This document shows positions 1 through 8,238 of a stretch of 64,000 nucleotides of DNA, piece by piece; the stretch's first letter is position 1; each line of letters starts with the position of its first letter. The position numbers and the translations under genes are program-made. Origin of the DNA: JAKPCT01 sp029553165 (GTDB lineage: Bacteria; Bacillota; UBA4882; UBA8346); assembly GCA_035359995.1 (NCBI GenBank), contig DAORZT010000003.1:1-64000 (forward strand). The letters run 5' to 3'. The notes under the pieces are model-generated. The model worked only from the letters and a program-made list of their open reading frames with translations. It was not told the origin of the DNA and did not search any database.

Positions 1-1
1 T

Positions 2-1330
2 AAAAAAGCTTCTCCGCTGCGCTTTGCAATCGGCCTGATCAACTTATTAATCGGAATGGTAATTCCACAAATTGCTCCCAAACCATTTGCATTAGCCCTT
101 GTTGTAGGTTGCATGTTACTGATCGGTGTAGGGATGATTTTGTTAATACCTCTGATAACATCAATCTTTATCAAACTCTTTGAAAAAATCTACTATGCAG
201 TTTTGGGTAATGAGGGTTTTTTAGCCGCTAAAAATCTCCGTGAAAATAAAAGTATTCTTAATAACATTTCCCTATTGGCACTTGGCATATCCAGCCTGTT
301 GATGATCAACACCGTAAGTTTTAGTGTTATTAGAGAAGTTGCTAACTTCTTTAAAGATGGCCAATTCGACATCTGGATGGGCTATTACCGGGCAGACCGA
401 AAGTTTGAGTCAATTTTGCGCAGTGTTAATGGTGTAAGCGGAGTTTACGGTGTCTACTCCGGATACTCGATCGAATTAAGCGATTCTAAAGAAAAAATAC
501 ACTTAATCCATGGCATCGATTCCAATAAACACCTTGAATACTGGAATGTAAATGTAGAAGGAGATTTAGAACCAACTAAAATTATACAATTGCTTGATGT
601 AGATCGAAATATAATCCTAAGCAGTATTTTAAAAGATAAACTCGGTGTTAATTTAGGTGACAGTATTTCATTAAAAATGAATAACACTACTAGAGTCTAT
701 AAAATAATCGGTTTTTTTCATTCGCTAATGAGTCAGGGCGGTTATGCATTAGTCTCCAACCGTTTTTTAAAAAATGATTTGAAACTAAATTTTTATGATG
801 ATATTTTTATCAAGACAACTCTGGAACCAGCGTTAGTAGCCGATAATATCAAACGGAAATTTGCCAGGCACGAACCATGGGTGCAGACAATGAGTCAGAT
901 TACTAAAGAAGAATTAGACTCGCAACAACAGATGTTTGCACTACTGCGAGGATTTTCAGTGATCGCATTAATAATCGGTATCTTTGGGGTACTTAATAAT
1001 TTAGTAATCAGCTTCATTGAGCGCAAAAGATCCCTGGCAATGATGCGCTCAGTCGGTATGAGCAAACAACAGACTTTAAAAATAATTATGATCGAATCCT
1101 TTACCGGTGGAATTATTGGAAGCACAACCGGAATAATAACTGGTACTCTACTGATCCATTTAGTTCCGTTTATTCTGAAAGCAATGGGTTTTAAAATACC
1201 GATGCAATATTCAGTTAAAGAGTATTTGATTGCCTTTGTTGCCGGAATCCTGATAACGGTTGCCGCTTCAATTAGTCCCGCTTTAAAATCTTCGAAGTTA
1301 AATATTATTGAAGCTATCAAATACGAATAG
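2..1330 (+). CDS. ABC transporter permease, FtsX/MacB family (5' end outside window)
   Basis: Inner-membrane permease of a MacB-type ABC exporter. The frame is open from base 2, ahead of the first internal ATG at 56, so the start lies left of the window and about 442 residues are visible. Membrane segments open the visible part. A soluble extracytoplasmic domain follows (roughly residues 100-300), and then the C-terminal FtsX block of three or four helices, which carries the family-typical 'RSVGMSKQQ' stretch between helices. The ATPase gene follows directly and a membrane-fusion protein gene comes after it, so the three should form one exporter. The substrate cannot be read from the sequence. 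The family call is firm; MacB-like rather than LolC/E-like is an inference from the adaptor gene. Confidence 0.88.
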   Translation, partial: KKASPLRFAIGLINLLIGMVIPQIAPKPFALALVVGCMLLIGVGMILLIPLITSIFIKLFEKIYYAVLGNEGFLAAKNLRENKSILNNISLLALGISSLLMINTVSFSVIREVANFFKDGQFDIWMGYYRADRKFESILRSVNGVSGVYGVYSGYSIELSDSKEKIHLIHGIDSNKHLEYWNVNVEGDLEPTKIIQLLDVDRNIILSSILKDKLGVNLGDSISLKMNNTTRVYKIIGFFHSLMSQGGYALVSNRFLKNDLKLNFYDDIFIKTTLEPALVADNIKRKFARHEPWVQTMSQITKEELDSQQQMFALLRGFSVIALIIGIFGVLNNLVISFIERKRSLAMMRSVGMSKQQTLKIIMIESFTGGIIGSTTGIITGTLLIHLVPFILKAMGFKIPMQYSVKEYLIAFVAGILITVAASISPALKSSKLNIIEAIKYE

Positions 1331-1342
1331 GAGGAGTTTCGA

Positions 1343-2029
1343 ATTAAAGTTATCATTGAAACTAAAAACCTATCAAAAGTCTATAAATTGGGTGAAGTTG
1401 AAACTGAAGTCTTAAAAGATATTAATCTGACTATTAATCAAGGTGAATTCATTTCGATAATGGGCCCGTCTGGTTCCGGTAAAAGCACATTATTGTACTT
1501 GCTTGGCGGCCTTGATAAACCTACATCCGGCAGTATTTTAATTAAAGGTAAAGAACTGGCAACGATGACTGATAACGAACAAAGTATCCTGCGCCGTCGG
1601 GAATTAGGATTTGTTTTTCAATTTTATAATCTTATTCCTAATTTGAACGTTGAAGAAAATATTATGTTGCCGATCCTACTTGATGGCAAACGACTCAAAA
1701 ACGAACAAGCGAAGTTAAACAATATTTTAACAGCTGTTGGATTAGCCGACCGAAGATACCATACACCACGTGAATTATCCGGAGGGCAGCAACAGAGAGT
1801 GGCAATTGCCAGGGCATTAATCAACGAACCCGAGATTATCCTGGCTGACGAACCCATCGGCAATCTGGACAGTAAGACCGGTACCGAAATAATGCAGTTA
1901 TTGAAACGAATCAATCAAGAATTTGGGAAAACCATCATCCAGGTTACACATTCAAAAGAATCTGCCGCCTACGGCGACCGTATAATTCATGTCAAAGACG
2001 GAAAGGTATGGGATGACCATGAAACGTAA
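1343..2029 (+). CDS. ABC transporter ATP-binding protein, MacB/LolD type; likely ATT start
   Basis: Cytoplasmic ATPase subunit of the exporter. Visible motifs are Walker A (GPSGSGKST), the signature LSGGQQQR, Walker B with ADEP, the D-loop GNLDS and the switch His in VTHS; total length is about 228 residues, as usual for this family. The first standard start in frame is TTG 1388, but that would remove the first beta strand and the A-loop Tyr, and it has no ribosome binding site. A strong AGGAGG at 1329-1334 sits eight bases before ATT 1343, which gives the usual N-terminus (IKVIIETKNLSKVYK). No ATG, GTG or TTG lies between. I therefore place the start at ATT 1343. The permease stop codon lies within this ribosome binding site, which suggests translational coupling. 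Confidence 0.9.
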   Translation: MKVIIETKNLSKVYKLGEVETEVLKDINLTINQGEFISIMGPSGSGKSTLLYLLGGLDKPTSGSILIKGKELATMTDNEQSILRRRELGFVFQFYNLIPNLNVEENIMLPILLDGKRLKNEQAKLNNILTAVGLADRRYHTPRELSGGQQQRVAIARALINEPEIILADEPIGNLDSKTGTEIMQLLKRINQEFGKTIIQVTHSKESAAYGDRIIHVKDGKVWDDHET

Positions 2030-3008
2030 AATAATCATCATTGCTAGTATTATCCTATTAATCGGAGTGGGAGTGGCAATAGTACTCTCCCAAAACAATA
2101 AAATTAAGAATAATCCAAACAATCAAGCGACAAAGTCAAAGCCTGCGGCAAAACCAAAACAGGTTGTCGAGGCATTTGGAATTGTTAAAGCCCGGGAATA
2201 TAAGGATATCAACCTGGATTTCCCAGCCCAAATCGTAAGTGTTCCTGTAAAAGACGGTCAAAATGTATCGTTGGGTGAAATATTGATTCATTTGAATACT
2301 AATGACTTTCAGGCGATGATAAAAAGCAAAGAAAACGAACTCAACTCCGCCCGTTTTGAACTTCAGAAGTTGTCAAAGAGTCTTCGTGACGCCGAAGAAA
2401 GCTACGAAAAAGCCAAACGGCAACTGGCTGATAAAAAGTTACTCTACTCGCAAGGAATTATTTCAGAACAAGAAGTTGAAGATTTCGAAGATCTTGTGAA
2501 AGAACGTGAAAGAGCAGTCACCGATATTAAACTGGGGATCAGTTCCGCTTCAGGTGTCTCCGGAATAGAAGTCCAGGTAGAGCGGGTAGCAGTTCTTGAA
2601 TATGATCTGAAACGAATGAAAGCAAAATTAAACCAGAGTTTCTTAAAGGGGAATACGATCATTTCTGACTTTCCCAATGCCGTAGTCTACGACATCAACT
2701 GTGCAGCCGGCTATTCGGTCGGAACAGGTGAACGTCAGGAAAAACTATTAAGTATTATGGATTTAAACAGTCTTTATGTCACAGCCGATGTCAGTGAAGA
2801 GTTTATTCGGGATGTTAAGCTTGGTGCAACGGCGGTAATCATTCCGGTATCGGATCCCGATCGCAAATACCATGGAAAAGTAATTAGAATCGCCGATATG
2901 GCCGTTAAAAAAGATGGTGAAACTACCATCGAAGTCGAAATCTCCATTGAAAATATTGACAGTTTCTTAAAACCCAATTTCAATGTCGATGTTGAAATCG
3001 CAAAATAG
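2013..3008 (+). CDS. Periplasmic adaptor / membrane-fusion protein (MacA/HlyD-like)
   Basis: Adaptor of the ABC exporter, expected to span the space between inner and outer membrane. It has an N-terminal signal anchor (MKRKIIIIASIILLIGVG), a split lipoyl domain ('VKDGQNVSLGEILIHL'), a coiled-coil hairpin of about 100 residues rich in K, E and L, and C-terminal beta domains ending in 'LKPNFNVDVEIAK'. It overlaps the end of the ATPase gene. Starts at ATG 2013 or ATG 2019 are both possible; a GGAAAGG at 2000-2006 favours 2013, while 1989 would have no binding site. Adaptors of this type usually work with a TolC-like outer membrane channel, which is not in the window. Confidence 0.88.
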   Translation: MTMKRKIIIIASIILLIGVGVAIVLSQNNKIKNNPNNQATKSKPAAKPKQVVEAFGIVKAREYKDINLDFPAQIVSVPVKDGQNVSLGEILIHLNTNDFQAMIKSKENELNSARFELQKLSKSLRDAEESYEKAKRQLADKKLLYSQGIISEQEVEDFEDLVKERERAVTDIKLGISSASGVSGIEVQVERVAVLEYDLKRMKAKLNQSFLKGNTIISDFPNAVVYDINCAAGYSVGTGERQEKLLSIMDLNSLYVTADVSEEFIRDVKLGATAVIIPVSDPDRKYHGKVIRIADMAVKKDGETTIEVEISIENIDSFLKPNFNVDVEIAK

Positions 3009-3012
3009 AACT

Positions 3013-3056
3013 AAAAAACAACACCCCATCTTGTCACAATTCTGGTGTTGTTTTTT
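3013..3056. terminator. Bidirectional rho-independent terminator
   Basis: A 13-bp perfect inverted repeat, AAAAAACAACACC at 3013-3025 and its complement at 3044-3056, has A and T tracts at its ends. It can therefore stop transcription from both sides. It lies between the convergent exporter operon and the deacetylase gene. Confidence 0.85.
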
Positions 3057-3069
3057 AATTCACTGATTA

Positions 3070-3753
3070 TTATTTGTATGGTTGGATCTTCAATAATTCA
3101 TTTAAAGGAACAATTTGATAGCCTAATCCCCAAAGGGTATAAATTAGGTCTTCGGTTGCTTTAACCGTAGGCGTTAGGTCTTGTCCGGTCCCTCCCGCTG
3201 AATGGAGTAGAATAATTGATCCTGGCCGAAGATTCGGGAGGGTTTTGATTAAAATCTGGTCTTCGTGAGTAGAACGCCAATCTTCAGAATCAACCGACCA
3301 ATTCACCATCGAGTAACCTTCCTTGACTAACCAGTCCAGACCTGCTTCTGACATTTCGCCGTATGGTGGACGGACCATCGCCGGTTGTCTTCCGGTTACT
3401 TCAGCTACCGTCTGTTCGGTCTTCTTAATCTCTTCTTTTAAATTAGCGAGACTTAAGTTTCTCAAATTAGGATGCGTGAAGGAGTGATTCCCAATCAAAT
3501 GCCCTTCCCTGATCATCCTGGTTAAAACCCACTCCTGATTCGGAATGTTATTCCCTTTCACAAAGAAAGTTGCTTTTACCCCCATCGCCCCTAAAAGGTC
3601 TAAAATCGCTGTCGTGTACCGTGTGTCAGGNNNNNNNNNNNNNNNNNNNNNNNNNNNNNNNNNNNNNNNNNNNNNNNNNNNNNNNNNNNNNNNNNNNNNN
3701 NNNNNNNNNNNNNNNNNNNNNNNNNNNNNNCATTTACAAATTTTAAGAGTCAT
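3070..3753 (-). CDS. Polysaccharide deacetylase (NodB domain), interrupted by assembly gap
   Basis: Carbohydrate esterase family 4 domain, which removes N-acetyl groups from peptidoglycan or a similar polymer outside the cell. Visible motifs in order are a fragment of the first motif (PDTRYT, just after the expected TFDDG, which falls in the gap), HSFTHP, RPPYGE, DSEDWR and LLHS. The 100-N gap at 3631-3730 hides about the first quarter. On its far side a short stretch starting MTLKICK at 3753 may be the beginning of the same gene, perhaps a signal sequence, but the true gap length is unknown, so frame and start are uncertain. The C-terminal part (3070-3630) is solid. The exact substrate is not known. 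Confidence 0.8.
   Translation of the reverse strand: MTLKICKXXXXXXXXXXXXXXXXXXXXXXXXXXXXXXXXXXPDTRYTTAILDLLGAMGVKATFFVKGNNIPNQEWVLTRMIREGHLIGNHSFTHPNLRNLSLANLKEEIKKTEQTVAEVTGRQPAMVRPPYGEMSEAGLDWLVKEGYSMVNWSVDSEDWRSTHEDQILIKTLPNLRPGSIILLHSAGGTGQDLTPTVKATEDLIYTLWGLGYQIVPLNELLKIQPYK
3631..3730. other. Assembly gap (100 N)
   Basis: Exactly 100 N, the customary placeholder for a scaffold gap of unknown size. It removes the N-terminal part of the polysaccharide deacetylase gene. Distances and reading frames across it are not meaningful. Confidence 0.98.
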
Positions 3754-3906
3754 CGCTTACTGTTAATCAACATTACTTAATTATCTAAACTTAATAGCAA
3801 CCCTTTATGTAAATGATGGAATCATTCGACCAATAAAAAAGCCACTGACATAGTAACGCCAGAGACTTAAGGAAATCATCATCAGTTCCAAAAACATGAA
3901 AAACCA

Positions 3907-4971
3907 TTATTTATTGCAGAATTTATTAATCAAGTCCACAATCGTTTTGGTGGCATTTTGCAGCTCACTGTCTGCCATTGCTTTAATAAATTGTTCACGG
4001 TTATTATACAAATCGGTAATCTGTTCCAACAGCTTTTCAGCGGTCAGTTCTTCTTCCGGCAACAACATACTAAAACCTTGTTTCGCAAAGGATTGTGCAT
4101 TGAGGATCTGATCACCACGACTCGCATTTTTCGAGAGTGGGATTAACAAGCTTGGTTTTCGCAGGGCTAATAATTCGAAAATAAAATTGGCACCGGCTCT
4201 GGAAAGACAAACATCAGCCGCTGCCAGCAGATGCGCCAGCTCTTCATTGACAAATTCAAACTGTTGATAGCCATCAACGTCAAGCGAATTGTCGATGTTC
4301 CCTTTACCGCAAATATGTACAATCTGAAAGTTTTTGAGCAATTCCGGTAAAACCGAACGTACTGTTTTATTGATTACAACCGAACCCAAGCTGCCTCCTA
4401 ATACTGCTAAAACAGGCTTATCATTACTAAACCCACACAGTTTGAGTCCTGCCTCACGCGAGCCTTGCAGCAGCTCAGCGCGAATCGGATTGCCAGTTAA
4501 GACACTTTTAGTTGACGGAAGATGTTTCATTGTGTCTGGGAATGTCGCACATACCAATGACGCAAACGGCAATGCCAAACGGTTTGCTAATCCCGGAGTT
4601 AAATCTGATTCATGTAAGATCACCGGAACTCTGTTAATCCAGGCACCAATGGTCACCGGTACTGAAACAAATCCGCCCTTCGAAAATACTACATCAGGTT
4701 TGAGCTCTTTAATGATTCTGATCGCTTCCCATAACCCTTTAATTACACGAAATGGGTCTGTCAAATTTTTTAATGATAAATAGCGACGCAGCTTTCCCGT
4801 CGCAATTGAATAATAGGATATTCCCACCTTCGCTGCTAATTCAGCTTCGATACCATTATGACTGCCAATGTAAAACAGTTGGTAACCTTGCCGGTTTAAT
4901 TCAGGCAACAAAGCTAAGTTAGGCATCACATGACCGGCTGTTCCCCCACCTGTTAAAACTATCTTCTTCAT
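3907..4971 (-). CDS. murG: UDP-GlcNAc:lipid I N-acetylglucosaminyltransferase
   Basis: Makes lipid II from lipid I on the inner face of the membrane. It has the glycine-rich N-terminal loop as GGGTAGH, the second loop 'GGSLGS', and the C-terminal UDP-GlcNAc site with 'ASRGDQILNA' in place of the Gram-negative 'DHQ' form. This variant is familiar from Clostridia and some Bacillus MurG proteins. Length is about 354 residues, normal for the family. I choose ATG 4971 because GAAGGAG lies six bases upstream; the longer frame would begin with TTG 4986, inside that binding site. The gene stands alone here and not in a division/cell-wall (dcw) cluster, so it could be a second copy. Confidence 0.9.
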   Translation of the reverse strand: MKKIVLTGGGTAGHVMPNLALLPELNRQGYQLFYIGSHNGIEAELAAKVGISYYSIATGKLRRYLSLKNLTDPFRVIKGLWEAIRIIKELKPDVVFSKGGFVSVPVTIGAWINRVPVILHESDLTPGLANRLALPFASLVCATFPDTMKHLPSTKSVLTGNPIRAELLQGSREAGLKLCGFSNDKPVLAVLGGSLGSVVINKTVRSVLPELLKNFQIVHICGKGNIDNSLDVDGYQQFEFVNEELAHLLAAADVCLSRAGANFIFELLALRKPSLLIPLSKNASRGDQILNAQSFAKQGFSMLLPEEELTAEKLLEQITDLYNNREQFIKAMADSELQNATKTIVDLINKFCNK

Positions 4972-5048
4972 AATCTGCTCCTTCAATTATTCGGATAATT
5001 TTATTGTACTCAGTCGTGTCAGTTAGGGTTCCTTTAAATCGTTAAATT

Positions 5049-5075
5049 AGCATTAATAGCATTAATAACATTAGT
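5049..5075. repeat. Three tandem copies of a 9-nt unit
   Basis: AGCATTAAT occurs twice in tandem (5049-5057 and 5058-5066), followed by a copy with two changes (AACATTAGT, 5067-5075). It lies just after the stop codon of the transglutaminase-like gene. No function is evident. Confidence 0.6.
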
Positions 5076-5077
5076 AA

Positions 5078-6046
5078 TTATCTAATTCGTCTAATCGTTA
5101 GTTTAGTCCTCATTTCAACTTTAGCAGGACTGTTGGTTAAATATTGCCAGTTAACACTGGATTTTGGTTCCTGTGAATAACTCATAAACAGATGGCGATC
5201 TTGATTCAAAATTTTGCCGAAGAAATCAAAGTTAACCTGTTTTTCTCCATTGTATGTATAAAGATAAGTGGGATCAACCGTAATCCAACCAATTACCGGT
5301 AAGTTAATCTCAACCCAGGCATGACCAAAAGGTTCCAGGTTTGTTTCACGTCCGGAAATATCTTTGGAGTCAAACCGATACCCACTAACAAATCGAGCCG
5401 GAATATCGACCGCACGGCATAAAGCAATATAAAGCAGACTGAAATCAACACAACTACCGTAACCACGCTCTAAAGTAGCCAAGGCACTCCGGGATGTTCC
5501 TTCAACGATTCTGTATTCCAGGTAATCGCTGACATACTCAAAGATCTTCTTCGCACGCTCGACCGGAAGTCGCTCACCCGCCACTATTTTATTGGCTAAA
5601 GCTATTATTTGGGGAGCATCACTTTCAATTTCCGGTTCGGGTCGTAAATAAATACTCTTAACGTTAGTTGAATTGAAATAATTTCTTAAATCATGCTCGA
5701 TTGTATAATTTGAAAAACAATAAGCCAATTCCAAGGAAACTGTTTTTCCTCCATCAATTTGGTCAATCGTAATAATACTATGGTCTTTTCTCATTAGAGA
5801 TTTGAGATGCCCCGGATTAGTTTTAAAAGATACTAACTGCTGGTAGGGCGGTAATTCTTCCAAATCAAAAACCGGAATCTTTACAACCACATTCTTCGCT
5901 TTTCCACCATAATTGATCAGATCAATTCGTTGATAGACTTCATATACATGATTGTCGCCCAGCTTATAAAAACCCCGGGCGCTCGCATTAATTACCAAAC
6001 TAAATACCAATAACAATATGAGTAAATATTGCTGATATCGTTTCAT
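5078..6046 (-). CDS. Exported transglutaminase-like (cysteine protease fold) protein
   Basis: About 322 residues with an N-terminal hydrophobic export signal (YQQYLLILLLVFSLVINASA). The C-terminal half is a transglutaminase-like core. The presumed catalytic Cys is in 'YGSCVDFSLLY', followed by 'IPARFVSGYRF', then His in 'EPFGHAWVEI' and Asp in 'GWITVDPTYLY', so the Cys-His-Asp triad is complete. The first half looks like a beta domain. Such bacterial proteins are often peptidases or peptide-bond-forming enzymes of the envelope; the substrate is unknown. ATG 6046 is preferred (GGTGGGA upstream) over ATG 6064. Confidence 0.82.
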   Translation of the reverse strand: MKRYQQYLLILLLVFSLVINASARGFYKLGDNHVYEVYQRIDLINYGGKAKNVVVKIPVFDLEELPPYQQLVSFKTNPGHLKSLMRKDHSIITIDQIDGGKTVSLELAYCFSNYTIEHDLRNYFNSTNVKSIYLRPEPEIESDAPQIIALANKIVAGERLPVERAKKIFEYVSDYLEYRIVEGTSRSALATLERGYGSCVDFSLLYIALCRAVDIPARFVSGYRFDSKDISGRETNLEPFGHAWVEINLPVIGWITVDPTYLYTYNGEKQVNFDFFGKILNQDRHLFMSYSQEPKSSVNWQYLTNSPAKVEMRTKLTIRRIR

Positions 6047-6185
6047 TCTTTTGATCCCACCCATCTTATAGACTAGGCCCAGTTTAAACTGCCTATAGAA
6101 TATTATTTAACGCTCCTTGGACCTTTTCCTTTAAAAAAGTAAATAATTAACCTATCTTTGGATAAGCTATGATCAGGTGATTATT

Positions 6186-6386
6186 ATGTCAAAAAACTCA
6201 AAGATCAATACCATTATCAACTTTATTACCAAACATCCCGAATCTGTTGCCAGTCGCCGGATCTGCCGTGAACTGCTCGGCGAAGCCCGTAACCGAATCG
6301 ATGCCGAATTCGCAGAGGAATTAGTAAACGGTTTAAATAAGGTTGACGATCAACGATTGGAAACATACTATTACTTAATCCGCTAG
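6186..6386 (+). CDS. Small conserved-looking protein of unknown function
   Basis: 66 residues, with no signal peptide, membrane segment or Cys. The protein looks helical and is charged throughout (INTIINFITKHPESVASRR...). AGGTGA lies five bases before ATG 6186, a good binding site, and the frame is closed on both sides by intergenic DNA. It runs convergently to tlyA. I do not recognise the family. Confidence 0.6.
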   Translation: MSKNSKINTIINFITKHPESVASRRICRELLGEARNRIDAEFAEELVNGLNKVDDQRLETYYYLIR

Positions 6387-6439
6387 TTTGATTCAACTTC
6401 TCAAACCAAGAGCGAATAATTTGATAAACAAAAATTTCG

Positions 6440-7129
6440 CTAATAAAGACTATCCCAAGCTGATTGAACAATACCTTCTACTTTGGTCTCAAAACTCACT
6501 TCGTTAGCTCTTTGTTGCCAGTATGCAAGGTATTCAATATTGCCTTCCGGGCCTAAAATCGGAGAAAAAGTAAGATCAACCAAATACCATCCAAGTTCAG
6601 GTGCATTGTGAATTAACCTTTTAATTACCTCAATATGAACCTGTTGATCCCTCACTACTCCTTTTTTGCCAACCTTATCTTTCCCGGCTTCAAACTGCGG
6701 TTTAATCAACGTAACCATCGACGCTTCAGCAGCAGCTAACTCTTTTAACTTTGCCAACACTAAATTAAGCGAAATAAATGAAAGATCAGCACAGATAAAT
6801 TGGGGTAAACTCTCAAGTTTATTTGGGTCAAAGTAACGAATATTCTCACGTTCGAAGACGACTACCCGGGAATCTTGACGCAACTTCCATGCCAGTTGCC
6901 CATAACCAACATCAACTGCATAAACTTTTCTGGCACCCGAATATAACAACAGATCAGTAAATCCACCCGTTGATGCCCCTGCGTCTAGACAGACCAGATC
7001 AGTCACATCGATGGCAAAGGCTTGCAGCGCCTTTTCCAGCTTATGCGCTCCGCGACTAACAAACTTTTGTTGTGTATCAGCAACCACTATTTGAGCATCT
7101 TCGCCAACTAAATACCCTGCTTTATCAAT
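6440..7129 (-). CDS. tlyA: TlyA-type rRNA (cytidine-2'-O)-methyltransferase, 5' end lost in gap
   Basis: The visible 229 residues begin in the last strands of an S4 RNA-binding domain ('IDKAGYLVGEDAQIVV'). The joint 'VSRGAHKLEKAL' follows, and then an FtsJ/RrmJ-like methyltransferase domain with the SAM-binding stretch 'CLDAGASTGGFTDLLL', 'VYAVDVGYGQL' and 'IKPQFEAG'. The family methylates ribosomal RNA; in Clostridia and Bacillus (yqxC) it commonly lies in the xseA-ispA-dxs-recN region. The reading frame stays open into the gap at 7130, so the GTG at 7087 is internal and the start lies in missing sequence. Confidence 0.87.
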   Translation of the reverse strand: MDKAGYLVGEDAQIVVADTQQKFVSRGAHKLEKALQAFAIDVTDLVCLDAGASTGGFTDLLLYSGARKVYAVDVGYGQLAWKLRQDSRVVVFERENIRYFDPNKLESLPQFICADLSFISLNLVLAKLKELAAAEASMVTLIKPQFEAGKDKVGKKGVVRDQQVHIEVIKRLIHNAPELGWYLVDLTFSPILGPEGNIEYLAYWQQRANEVSFETKVEGIVQSAWDSLY

Positions 7130-7229
7130 NNNNNNNNNNNNNNNNNNNNNNNNNNNNNNNNNNNNNNNNNNNNNNNNNNNNNNNNNNNNNNNNNNNNNNN
7201 NNNNNNNNNNNNNNNNNNNNNNNNNNNNN
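7130..7229. other. Assembly gap (100 N)
   Basis: Exactly 100 N. It removes the start of tlyA and the 3' end of the bactofilin-like gene, so at least those two gene ends, and possibly whole genes, may be missing. Confidence 0.98.
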
Positions 7230-8213
7230 ATTATTAAATGCCGATCTCGCTAAAATGATTCTCCCAACCCATAAATTAAGGGTGATCCCGGAGAAAAAGA
7301 AGACTATAATGTAAATCAGACCTAATAAGATCGCCAAGGGAATTCCCACTCGGGTAAAGACTAACCCCACAATCAACAGCGGAATCAAAAAGAAGCTGAG
7401 CAACCCTGTAAATAAGTATCTTCGGAAATTACTGATTGATGGTGTCGAAATCTTCCATGCCGTCAATGGAAATAACCGGTTAAAGATTAAACTGTTAAGC
7501 AGATTCCCAACAAACATGATCAATGATATTACCAACATCGTTTTAAAAGCTTCGGCCAAATATTCCACCCGATAATGATTACGGTAAGCTCCGCTTATAT
7601 TAGCTTTAACCTTATCTTTAGATTGTTCAATACCGGTATAATCATCAATATTTCCGATAACCGTCGCCTTCTCCATCCAATTAACCGGCGCGCCATGAAC
7701 AATAATATCACCGTTAATCTTGCCACCGATAGTATTCATCGCAACCGTTGTTAATTGAACCGGACCGGAAATCGTCCCCATTAACGATACATTATTGGCA
7801 AAGCCAAGCAGACCGTTTTCAAGCGATGCTCTCGGTTGGGTTTCAATTTTATAGGCAATTGAAGTAACACTATCAGTAATCGCACCATCTATTTCAATAA
7901 TTCCTGCAATAACCCGAAGATTACCAATAATTTTACCATCAACTGTTAATTTTTCGGTAATTATTCCAATTACACTGCCATCGACTGTTCCGTTGATGAT
8001 AACCTTCTTCGCAAAAACAACTAAATCCCCTTTGAGTGTGCCATTGATCTCCACCTCGTCGCCACTGAAGATCAAATCGCGTTTTAAAATCTGTCCGTCG
8101 CGCACTAGATAAGTTCCGGACTGAGTAATCCATGGCTTGGATGCTGCCAGTACCGGAACAGTAGTAACTAAGATTAACACCAAGGTCATCATCAATATTA
8201 CCGATTTCCGCAT
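7230..8213 (-). CDS. Exported bactofilin-like (polymer-forming) membrane protein, 3' end lost in gap
   Basis: 328 residues are visible. A signal peptide (MRKSVILMMTLVLILVTTVPVLAA) is followed by about 150 residues of repeated short beta strands of the pattern 'V.I.G...G.V', such as 'VIINGTVDGSVIG' and 'LTVDGKIIGNLRVIAG'. This is the right-handed beta-helix style of bactofilins and polymer-forming proteins. The C-terminal part has at least three hydrophobic helices (around 'MLVISLIMFVGNLL', 'LLSFFLIPLLIVGLVF', 'LAILLGLIYIIVFFFSGI'). ATG 8213 has AGGGTGA six bases upstream. A role in envelope organisation is an inference from the fold pattern. Confidence 0.75.
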
Positions 8214-8238
8214 CGTTTTCACCCTATTAATCAATATT

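Noticed and set aside
3545..3766. Plus-strand frame spanning the first N gap
   Set aside because: Same reason: antisense to the deacetylase gene and joined only by placeholder bases.
4334..4783. 149-codon frame antisense to murG
   Set aside because: It mirrors murG codon structure and shows no protein-like features of its own.
3907..4971. murG as part of a division and cell wall cluster
   Set aside because: Neighbours are a deacetylase, separated by an assembly gap, and a transglutaminase-like gene; no mur, fts or mra gene is present.
7072..7314. Plus-strand frame spanning the second N gap
   Set aside because: The reading frame across 100 placeholder N has no meaning, and both sides are antisense to real genes.
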